Shown in pieces: positions 26,930 through 33,820 of a DNA stretch of 64,000 nucleotides (position 1 is its first letter; each line of letters opens with the position of its first letter). The translations under genes were made by a program, and so were the position numbers. Origin of the DNA: Candidatus Amarobacillus elongatus (lineage in GTDB: Bacteria > Chloroflexota > Dehalococcoidia > Tepidiformales > Tepidiformaceae); assembly GCA_016703545.1 (NCBI GenBank), contig JADJBX010000005.1, forward strand, positions 186,001-250,000, read 5' to 3'. Below the pieces are notes generated by a model. The model was not told the DNA's origin and ran no database searches. It worked only from the letters and a program-made list of their open reading frames with translations.

Positions 26930-26967
26930 GAGAAAGGAGAAGGGAGAAACGGGGCGCGAGGCGGGCG
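26921..26967. repeat. Purine-rich dispersed repeat, copy B
   Basis: Starts as GGGAGATAAGAGAAAGG, so that it supplies the TAA stop of the metallophosphoesterase, and continues through GAAGGGAGAAAC into GGGGCGCGAGGCGGG. It matches copy A over 36 bases. Its 5' part matches copy D at 31695-31723, including the same in-repeat TAA. Confidence 0.7.
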
Positions 26968-27182
26968 ATGTGTGCGCGAGGGCGATGGAGCGCGACGGGA
27001 TCCGGCGGGTGGACGAACGGCGAGATCGCCGAGCTTCTGTGGGTTTCTTCCGGGCGGCGAAGTGGCACGTGAGTGAGACCCTGGCGAAGTTCGGCGCGGG
27101 GCGTCCGCGGGCCAGGCGCGGTTTGACGGCGCGGATCTGTTGGGGGCCGACGCTCGGCGGCGCGAGCACCGGCGCCTCGTAG
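26968..27182 (+). pseudogene. LuxR-type helix-turn-helix remnant
   Basis: In one frame from 27010 the DNA reads WTNGEIAELLWVSS. One frame over from 27054 it reads AAKWHVSETLAKFGAGRPRA, ending at TAG 27180-27182. Joined, these are the recognition core of a LuxR/NarL HTH domain (TNxEIAxxLxVSxxTxKxHVxxxLxKFG). Nothing upstream supplies a receiver or other domain; the preceding DNA is repeat copy B. It looks like the tail of a regulator gene whose 5' end was lost, with one more shift. Confidence 0.6.
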
Positions 27183-27357
27183 TCGAACAGCACCTGCTGG
27201 CAACCGACACCGCCGTAACACCGGTGTCCCACTCCGATGGAGTTAATAAAGTAAATGTCGGAAACATAATCCTAACAAGATTCCATTTCCTCCAAGCTCT
27301 AAGAACACCGCTGTCACACGGCTGTAGCCCCAGGGCGCAACAATAAAGTAAAATGCC
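27183..27357. other. AT-rich region upstream of the AAA ATPase with paired direct repeats
   Basis: Base composition drops sharply compared with the flanks. AATAAAGTAAATGTCG (27245-27260) recurs with one extra A and a T-to-C change at 27342-27357, the second copy abutting the ATPase start. A complete promoter is not obvious; the second copy could serve as a -10 region or operator. Confidence 0.5.
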
Positions 27358-27360
27358 GTG

Positions 27361-28575
27361 ATGGACGACATCCCGGCAAACCCAGATGCAGTCATCGCGG
27401 CTGAACGTGCGCTCGCCAACGCCTTCAGCCCTCACGCACCCATCAACCAGGCGCGTTTCTTCCACGGCCGCCGGGAGCTTGTCCGGGAAGTCGTGGACAC
27501 AGTTAACACTGCAGGTCTACATGCCGTGATCTACGGCGAGCGCGGCGTCGGCAAGACCTCGCTGGCGAACATGATTGGCGAGTACTTGGGCGGCGACACG
27601 TCGGTGTCAAGGGTGATCTGCAGCCAAGGGGACGCCTTCGAGACCGTCATTCGCCGCGCACTCAGCGCCATCAAGCTGGCCATGCAGGTCCCGAAGCTGG
27701 GATTCGCGGCTGGCACTTCGTCCCGTGAGTTCAGCCTCTGGGACGCTCTCCCCGATCCCGCCGAACTCGCTGCCGATGAAGCCGCGTCTTTGGTAGCCGG
27801 GCTGCCCTTTCATTTGGTCATTATTCTGGACGAATTTGACCGGCTTCCGAAGTCCGAGACAGTCGCATTCGCGGACTTTATCAAGGCGCTGTCGGACCGG
27901 ACTGCCAACACAACAGTCGTCTTGGTAGGCGTCGCGGAGGACATCAACTCACTACTCGCTAGCCATGCGTCTGTCGAGCGATGCCTGCGTCAGATTCACC
28001 TGCCACGCATGTCCGAGGTCGAGCTTGGTGAGATCATTGACAACGGCCTGGCCGAGGCCGGATTTACGATGGAATCTCCGAAGCCAAGGGGCCGGATCCT
28101 CGCCGTCTCCCAGGGCTTCCCGCATTACACCCACCTGCTCGCTCAGTACGCTGGCCGGTCTGCACTCGACAAAAACCGCAGAGTCATCGATGAAATGGAT
28201 GTGGTGACGGGTATGGTACGCGCGGTGGATCGAGCGGACCAAAGTACTCGCGATCTCTACCACCGGGCAGTTACAGGTTCACGGAAGGACCACCTGTGGC
28301 GTGAAGTAGTGACCGCCTGTGCTCTTGCGGCAAGTGACGAGCGCGGCTACTTCTCCAGTCGCGACATCCAAGACGCGCTCGCAGAGCTGCTCAATCGTCC
28401 CGCGAACCAACAAGCCTTCACGTACCACCTCGCGAAACTTATCTCTCCCGACCATGGCCCCCTCCTAGAGAGGATCGGTGCCGCAAGGCGATTCAGGTAT
28501 CGGTTCGTGAATCCCTTGATGCGGCCGTTCATTCTCATGAAGGCAATCAATGATGGACTACTTCCTTCAGACTAA
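27361..28575 (+). CDS. Orc1/Cdc6-like AAA ATPase, orphan
   Basis: The start is GTG 27358 or ATG 27361; no clear ribosome-binding site precedes either, so translation may be leaderless. About 404 residues. FFHGRRELVREVVDTVN is the usual lead-in, Walker A is GERGVGKTS (near residues 60-68), Walker B is VIILDEFDRLP (154-164), and sensor 1 lies in TTVVLVGVAE. The C-terminal third (YFSSRDIQDALAELL to FRYRFVNPLMRPFI) looks like a winged helix. Base and codon use are less GC-rich than in all neighbours, suggesting transfer. Relatives are annotated only as ATP-binding proteins. No partner gene is present. A plasmid or prophage origin and a defence role are both guesses. Confidence 0.75.
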   Translation: MDDIPANPDAVIAAERALANAFSPHAPINQARFFHGRRELVREVVDTVNTAGLHAVIYGERGVGKTSLANMIGEYLGGDTSVSRVICSQGDAFETVIRRALSAIKLAMQVPKLGFAAGTSSREFSLWDALPDPAELAADEAASLVAGLPFHLVIILDEFDRLPKSETVAFADFIKALSDRTANTTVVLVGVAEDINSLLASHASVERCLRQIHLPRMSEVELGEIIDNGLAEAGFTMESPKPRGRILAVSQGFPHYTHLLAQYAGRSALDKNRRVIDEMDVVTGMVRAVDRADQSTRDLYHRAVTGSRKDHLWREVVTACALAASDERGYFSSRDIQDALAELLNRPANQQAFTYHLAKLISPDHGPLLERIGAARRFRYRFVNPLMRPFILMKAINDGLLPSD

Positions 28576-28611
28576 GCCGCAAATCTCCCGGGGCAATACA
28601 ACAAGAAGAAA

Positions 28612-28639
28612 AGGGCCGCTCCCGTGGGGGAGCGGCCCT
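28612..28639. terminator. Bidirectional terminator between the AAA ATPase and clpC
   Basis: A perfect 12-bp stem AGGGCCGCTCCC (28612-28623), loop GTGG and GGGAGCGGCCCT (28628-28639), with GTTT after it on the plus strand and A residues before it for the minus strand. It lies between convergent stops at 28575 and 28667. Confidence 0.9.
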
Positions 28640-28666
28640 GTTTCCTGGTGGCGTCGAGTGGGTTCG

Positions 28667-31149
28667 TTAGGCGACTTCGCCGACGATTTCGCCTTCGGTG
28701 ATGCCGTCCTCGGAGGGCGGGCGGGGGGCGGGACGGCCGTGAAGGTGTAGGCGCCGTCGGCGAAATCGACGGTGACCTGGTGACCCGGCTTCACATCGCC
28801 CGAGAGGATGCGCCGCGCGAGTTCGTTCTCGATGCGGCGCTGGACGGTGCGGCGCAGGGGACGGGCGCCGAACTGGGGGTCGTACCCTTCGCGCACGAGC
28901 TCGTCCTTGGCGTCGGTGGTGAGCACGAAGTCGATCTCGCGCTCTTCCATGCGGTCGCGGACCTCCGCGGCGAGCAGGTCGACGATCTTTTCGAGTTCCT
29001 CGCGGGTGAGGGGCTCGAAGATGATGACCTCGTCGATGCGGTTCAGGAACTCGGGGCGGAAGAATTCGCGCAGGGCGTTCTCCACGTTCCCCTTGAGCCG
29101 TTCGTAGTCGGTCGCGGTCTCCTGGCGGCGGGTGAAACCGAAGGAGGCGCGCTCCTGGGCGCCCGTGCCGAGGTTCGAGGTCATGACGATGACGGTGTTG
29201 CGGAAGTCGACGGTGCGGCCGTGGCCATCGGTCAGGCGGCCGTCGTCGAGGATCTGCAGGAGGGTGTTGAAGACGTCCGGGTGGGCCTTCTCGATCTCGT
29301 CGAAGAGGATGAGGCTGTACGGCCGGCGCCGGATCTGCTCGGTAAGGCCGCCGCCATCGTCGTAGCCGACATAGCCGGGAGGGGAGCCGATCAGGCGGCT
29401 GACGGTGTGCCGCTCCTGGAATTCGGACATGTCCAGGCGGACCATCGCGTCCTCGTCGTCGAACAGGTACTGGGCGAGCGACTTGGCGAGCTCGGTCTTT
29501 CCGACGCCGGTGGGGCCGAGGAAGATGAACGAGCCGATGGGGCGCGTCGGGTCCTTGAGGCCGGCGCGGGCGCGGCGGACGGCATCGGCGACGGCGACGA
29601 TGGCGCGGTCCTGGCCGATGACGCGCTTGTGGAGGTAGTCCTCCATTTTGAGGAGCTTCTCGCTCTCGGTTTCCTCGAGCCGGGACACGGGGATGCCGGT
29701 CATCTGGCCGACGAGCGCGGCGATGTCCTCGGCCGTGACCGTGAGGTCGATGTGGTGTTCCCTGGCCCATGCCTCGCGCAGGGTGGCGTACTCGGACTGG
29801 AGCTGGAGCACCTGCTGCTTGATGCGGGCGGAGGCTTCGTAGTCGTCCTTCTGGATGGCGGCGTCAGCCTCGTCGGCGAGGGCGTCGAGCCGCTTGCGGA
29901 TGTCGCGGATGTCGTCCGGCTGGGCCTGCGCGTCGATGACGTGCTTGCTCGCGGCCTCGTCGATGAGGTCGATGGCCTTGTCCGGGAGCTGGCGCCCGGT
30001 GATGTAGCGGCTCGACAGGCGGGCGGCGGCATCGAGGGCGTCGTCGGTGATTTCGACCTTGTGATGCGCCTCGTAGCGGGGGCGCAGACCGCGGAGGATG
30101 GCGATCGTGTCCTCGACGGTGGGCTCTTCGACGTAGACGGGGGCGAAGCGCCGTTCGAGGGCGGGGTCCTTTTCGATGCGGGTGCGGTACTCGTCGAGGG
30201 TGGTGGCGCCGATGGCGTGGAGTTCGCCGCGCGCGAGGGCGGGCTTCATGAGGTTGGACGCATCGATCGCCCCCTCGGCGCCACCCGCGCCCATGACGTT
30301 GTGGAGTTCGTCGATGAAGAGGATGACCTGGCCGTTGGAGGCCTTGACCTCTTCCATGACGGCCTTGAGGCGCTCCTCGAATTCGCCGCGGAACTTGGAG
30401 CCGGCGACGAGCGCGCCCATATCGAGGGCGTGGATGCGCTTGTCCTTCAGGTTTTCGGGGACATCGCCGCTGGCCACGCGCTGGGCGAGGCCTTCGACGA
30501 TCGCGGTCTTGCCGACGCCGGCCTCGCCGATGATGACGGGGTTGTTCTTGGAGCGCCGGTTGAGGATCTGCATGACGCGGCGGACTTCGAGCTCACGGCC
30601 GATGACGGGGTCGAGCTTGCCTTCCTCGGCCAGACTGGTGAGGTCGGTGGCGTACTTTTCGAGGGACTGGTAGCTGGATTCGGCGGTGGGGCTGGTCACG
30701 CGGGCCTTCCCCCGGATGTCCTGAAGCGCACGGTAGATGGCCTCCTTGGTGACCTTGAACTCGGCAAGGAGGCGGTTAGCGCCGCTTTCCTCGTTATCGG
30801 CGATGGCGATGAGCAGGTGCTCGACGCCGACGTACTCGTCCTTGAGGCGGTCGGCCTCGGCGTTGGCGGTCTCGAGCATGCGCACGACTTCGGGGGTCGT
30901 GTAGATCTGGACGACGTCGTACTGGAGCCGGGGGAGGCCCTTGAGGACCTGGCCGACGCGGTCACGGAGGCGGTCCAGGTCGACATCGAGGCGCTGGAGC
31001 ACCTGCTGGGCGAGGCCGCCCTTGAGGCCGATGAGCGCGGCCAGGACGTGCGGCACGCCCCACTGGGAATTTCGCTGCTGGCGGACCATCTGCTGGGAAT
31101 CCGCGAGCACTTGTTGGGCCTGCTCGGTGAAGCGGTCCTGGCGCATCAT
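28667..31149 (-). CDS. clpC: ClpC-type AAA+ ATPase (C-terminal codons frameshifted)
   Basis: ATG 31149 is preceded by GGAGGTGACCCC. Domains in order: Clp N-domain (residues 1-150), D1 with GEAGVGKT (208-215) and FIDE (278-281), a short middle region with the UVR-like DYEASARIKQQVLQLQ, and D2 with GPTGVGKT (545-552), ending near GARPLRRTVQRRIENELA. The short middle region makes it ClpC rather than ClpB. After AYTFTAVPPPA the frame shifts near 28735 in a G/C run. The corrected end is EDGITEGEIVGEVA with TAA 28667-28669. It belongs to a dnaJ-hspR-clpC heat-shock operon, interrupted by the gene at 31200. Confidence 0.92.
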
Positions 31150-31166
31150 GGGGTCACCTCCGGGGA

Positions 31167-31195
31167 GAGAAACGAGAAAGGAGAAGAGAGAAAAG
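31167..31195. repeat. Inverted repeat flanking the four-helix-bundle gene, copy C
   Basis: A 29-base purine run on the plus strand. Its reverse complement aligns with copy D (31695-31723), 24 of 29 positions agreeing. It sits between the S23-type stop (31200) and the clpC ribosome-binding site. Confidence 0.75.
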
Positions 31196-31199
31196 GGCT

Positions 31200-31691
31200 T
31201 CAGCGAGCGGGATTGTGCTGCTGACCGACCGACTTTCTCAGTGCTCCGATCATGCGGGAGCATTCGATGGCCTGAGATTGGAGGCGATCGAAGGCTGATT
31301 GGCTGATGTATCCGGCATCGAGTGCGACGTAGAGGAGCGACCGTACTTCGGCGCAGGATGCCTTGCTGATACCAAGCATGTGAAAGAACTCGTTGCGGCC
31401 ACCACGTTCGTACCCTTCGGCGATGTTCGACATGACCGAAACGGCGGCACGCTGGATCTGGTCCCGAAAAGAACGGGGGCCGGCGAACGATGTCGCGTCG
31501 GCGAGCTCGTTGATTGCCTTCACCAGCACGCGCGTCTTCTGCCAGGCGCGCAGCGCCTCGAATCCGGCGGGCGCGTCGTACTCCAGGTGCTCTTCCTCGA
31601 TCCGCATGCCCCCGTCCGCACCGCTATACAGGCTGAGGCCGATCGCCAACTCTTCCATTGGCAGTTCGCGATGCACCTGCTGATCTCGCAC
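31200..31691 (-). CDS. Four-helix bundle protein of the S23 / 23S rRNA intervening-sequence family
   Basis: The longest start is GTG 31691 (163 residues); ATG 31658 or ATG 31607 are possible, and the family domain begins at GFEALRAWQKTRVLV. Diagnostic blocks are FRDQIQRAAVSVMSNIAEGYERGG and a SCAEVRSLLYVALDAGYIS helix. The family is best known from ORFs inside intervening sequences of 23S rRNA and from stand-alone copies of unknown function; DGR accessory Avd proteins share the fold. Here the gene interrupts the hspR-clpC linkage and is bracketed by inverted repeats, which suggests a mobile cassette. Its GC is somewhat lower than its neighbours. Confidence 0.85.
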   Translation of the reverse strand: MRDQQVHRELPMEELAIGLSLYSGADGGMRIEEEHLEYDAPAGFEALRAWQKTRVLVKAINELADATSFAGPRSFRDQIQRAAVSVMSNIAEGYERGGRNEFFHMLGISKASCAEVRSLLYVALDAGYISQSAFDRLQSQAIECSRMIGALRKSVGQQHNPAR

Positions 31692-31694
31692 GCG

Positions 31695-31723
31695 CTTTTC
31701 TCCCTTCTCTCTTCTCTTATCTC
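31695..31723. repeat. Inverted repeat flanking the four-helix-bundle gene, copy D
   Basis: Pyrimidine-rich on the plus strand; on the minus strand it begins GAGATAAGAGAAG and contains the TAA stop of hspR (31717-31719). The same GAGATAAGAGAA string supplies the stop of the metallophosphoesterase in copy B. Confidence 0.75.
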
Positions 31724-32079
31724 TCGCCCCGGTAGGGCGCCGGGAGACGGGTGGCGCGGAGGCGGTCGAGTTCGGTGCGGGTGCGGTCGAGTTCGTGCGA
31801 GAGCTGGCGGAGCTGTTCGCCCATGCGAAGGATGATTTCGACGCCGGCGAGATTGACGCCGAGTTCGTCGATCAGTTTCTTCGCCTGGCGGATGCGGTTG
31901 ATGTCGTTGTTGGAGTACATGCGGATGTTGCCGGCGGTGCGGCGCGGTTGCACCAGGCCGGCGTTTTCGTAGTAGCGGAGGGTTTGCTGGTGCATGCCCA
32001 CCAGCCGCGCGGCGATGGAGATGACGTAGATGGGTTCGTCATCGTGCAGGGCGTTGTTGCCGGGGGTTGGCGTGGCCAT
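31717..32079 (-). CDS. hspR: HspR-type MerR family heat-shock repressor
   Basis: ATG 32079 lies behind GGAAGGAGGTGACG. The 120-residue protein opens with PIYVISIAARLVGMHQQTLRYYE, the HspR form of the MerR helix-turn-helix, then GLVQPRRTAGNIRMYSNNDI and a long coiled-coil helix. HspR represses dnaK/clpB-type operons by binding HAIR inverted repeats and uses DnaK as co-repressor in Streptomyces. No perfect HAIR site is visible upstream of dnaJ. The gene lies between dnaJ and clpC, as expected. Confidence 0.92.
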   Translation of the reverse strand: MATPTPGNNALHDDEPIYVISIAARLVGMHQQTLRYYENAGLVQPRRTAGNIRMYSNNDINRIRQAKKLIDELGVNLAGVEIILRMGEQLRQLSHELDRTRTELDRLRATRLPAPYRGER

Positions 32080-32105
32080 CGTTCGTCACCTCCTTCCTTG
32101 CGGGA

Positions 32106-33105
32106 TCAGACCGCGGCGCCGGCGCGGGCGCGGGCGAGTTCACGGAGCTGTTCGTACAGGCGGCGTTCCTCGTCGCTCAGCTGCTCGGGGAGCGCGACGC
32201 GGACGCGAGCGTAGAGGTCGCCGTGGCCGTGGCCGCCGAGGATGGGCATGCCCTTGCCCCCGAGGCGGATCTGGCGGCCGTTCTGGGTCAGCTCCGGGAT
32301 GCGGAGCAGGAGCTTGCGGTCGACGGTCTGGACCTCGACTTCGCCGCCGAGCACGGCGTCGGTGAGCGGCACCTGGACGTCGACATACAGGTCATCGCCC
32401 TTGCGCTCGAAGCGGGCGTGGGGAGGACGGTGACGAGGAGGTAGAGGTCGCCGTTGGTGCCGCCGCCGGCGCCGGGGCGGCCTTCGTTGGCCACGCGGAC
32501 GCGGGAGCCGGTCTTGACGCCGGCGGGAACCTTCACCTCGAGGCGGCGTTCCCGGGTGGTGACACCGGTGCCGTCGCAGGCGTGGCAGATGGCGCCAGCG
32601 ACCTCGCCGGTACCGCCGCAGGTGCGGCAGGGGTCTCCGCCCTGGAGGCGGACGGTGCGCGTGGTGCCGTGGTAGGCCTCCTCGAGGGAGACCTCGACGG
32701 GGGTCTCGATGTCCTGGCCACGGCGCCGCGCGGACTGGCCGCGGGGGCCACCGCGCTCGCGGCGGAAGAGGCTATCGAAGATGGAGCCGAAGTCGCCGGC
32801 GTTGCCCTCGAAAGAAGCGGTACCGCCCTGGCGGGCCCAGCCCGAGGGGGACTGGCGCTTCTGCATCTCCTCGATCTGGTCCGCGTACTCCCAGCGTTCG
32901 CCGTACTTGTCGTACTTCTTGCGGCTTCGGGGTCGGAAAGGACTTCGAAGGCGGCGGTGACCTCCTTGAAGCGGGCCTCGGCGGACTTGTCGTTGGGGTG
33001 ACGTCGGGGGTGGTACTTGCGGGCGAGCTTGCGGTACGCGGAGCGGATGTCCTTATCGGGGGCGCCGCGGGGAACGCCAAGCACGTCGTAGAAGTCCCTT
33101 GCCAT
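32106..33105 (-). CDS. dnaJ: DnaJ family chaperone (several frameshifts)
   Basis: ATG 33105 (MARDFYDVLGV). The J-domain reads cleanly except that the HPD motif appears as YHPRRHPND. One C too many in the run mirrored at 33006-33010 and one too few at 32995-32998 would give YHPDVTPND. The frame is then lost near 32925, resumes as GERWEYADQIEEMQ, and is lost again near 32410, ending with HGDLYARVRVALPEQLSDEE. Only two CxxCxGxG zinc motifs are present (CRTCGGTG and CHACDGTG) instead of four. The substrate-binding barrel and the C-terminus follow. It is the first gene of the hspR-clpC operon; dnaK and grpE are not nearby. Confidence 0.88.
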
Positions 33106-33185
33106 GCTTCTACCTTAGCAAGGGGAGCGGAGGGTCACAACAGTGGGGCCAGTGAAGAACACTGATAATCCTTTACTCAGACCTC

Positions 33186-33215
33186 TTGCATTGGCGAACC
33201 GTAGAGAGCTACGAT
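33186..33215 (+). promoter_or_regulatory. Candidate promoter of hsp20
   Basis: TTGCAT (33186-33191) and TACGAT (33210-33215) with an 18-base spacer, 37 bases upstream of the hsp20 ATG. The same TACGAT hexamer appears in the rplJ promoter candidate. The surrounding 33116-33252 region is shared with the divergent dnaJ and is less GC-rich than its flanks. Confidence 0.45.
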
Positions 33216-33252
33216 CGTTGTTGCCAACAGCACACAACCAGGAGGACGAGCA

Positions 33253-33744
33253 ATGGCAACGTCGATTACCCGCTGGGACCCCGCGAACGACATCGCGTCG
33301 ATGCGCACGATGATGGACCGCCTGTTCGAAGGCTCCTTCGGCCGGTTCCCCGCGTTCCGGACGCCGGGCGAAGAGCTGGGCGCCGCGGCGCTGGGCCTGG
33401 ACGTCTTCGAAACCAACGACGCGCTCGTGGTGAAGGCGGCGATCCCGGGCGTGAATCCGCAGGACCTCGACATCGCCGTCGAAGAGGACGTGCTCACCAT
33501 CAAGGGTGAGTTCAAGCAGGAGGAGACGAGCGAGGACCAGCAGTGGCACCGCCGCGAGCTCCGCTACGGCAGCTTCGAACGGAACCTGCGCCTGCCGCCG
33601 ACGGTGGACGCCGAGCGCGCCGAGGCGACCTTCGACCACGGGATGCTGAAGCTGGAGATCCCGAAGAAGCCGGAAGCGAAGGCGCGGAGCATCCGGATCA
33701 CGCCGAAGGGCGTGGTGAACGGGAACGGGCCGGCGCAGCAGTAA
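33253..33744 (+). CDS. Hsp20/alpha-crystallin family small heat-shock protein
   Basis: ATG 33253 with AGGAGGACGAGC upstream; 163 residues. The alpha-crystallin domain runs from LDVFETNDALVVKAAIPGV to the conserved GSFERNLRLPPTVDAERAEATFDHGML, ending with LKLEIPKKPEAKAR. The C-terminal IxI-like anchor is seen as SIRITPK. The family holds unfolding proteins as oligomers without ATP. It is divergent from dnaJ, so both may share HspR or heat control. Confidence 0.95.
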   Translation: MATSITRWDPANDIASMRTMMDRLFEGSFGRFPAFRTPGEELGAAALGLDVFETNDALVVKAAIPGVNPQDLDIAVEEDVLTIKGEFKQEETSEDQQWHRRELRYGSFERNLRLPPTVDAERAEATFDHGMLKLEIPKKPEAKARSIRITPKGVVNGNGPAQQ

Positions 33745-33766
33745 CGCAGGCACCGCCAGCAACAAG

Positions 33767-33800
33767 AGAAGGGGAGCAGCCCGTTGGCTGCTCCCCTTCT
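33767..33800 (+). terminator. Terminator after hsp20
   Basis: A perfect 15-bp stem: AGAAGGGGAGCAGCC (33767-33781), loop CGTT, GGCTGCTCCCCTTCT (33786-33800), then TCGTTG. It lies between hsp20 and the convergent chemoreceptor gene. Confidence 0.9.
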
Positions 33801-33820
33801 TCGTTGTCCGCGATGGCGTT

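Larger units (their letters stand above)
31167..31723 (-). mobile_element. Putative IVS-like cassette: S23-type gene between 29-bp inverted repeats
   Basis: Outer limits are the two 29-base imperfect inverted repeats; the only cargo is the four-helix-bundle gene. In transcript form the repeats can pair into a long stem around the ORF, the same layout as intervening sequences in 23S rRNA genes. The 5' repeat supplies the hspR stop codon. No transposase is present, so any mobility would need outside enzymes or an RNA route. Confidence 0.45.

Noticed and set aside
28667..31149. ClpB disaggregase
   Set aside because: The long coiled middle domain of ClpB is absent; a short UVR-like segment stands there instead, as in ClpC.
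28780..31224. An 814-residue plus-strand open frame over clpC
   Set aside because: Antisense shadow of clpC with biased Asp/Val/Gly content and no domain pattern.
31717..33252. HAIR operator (CTTGAGT-N7-ACTCAAG) for HspR
   Set aside because: Only partial halves (ACTCA, CTTGC) are present between dnaJ and hsp20; no convincing inverted repeat with correct spacing.
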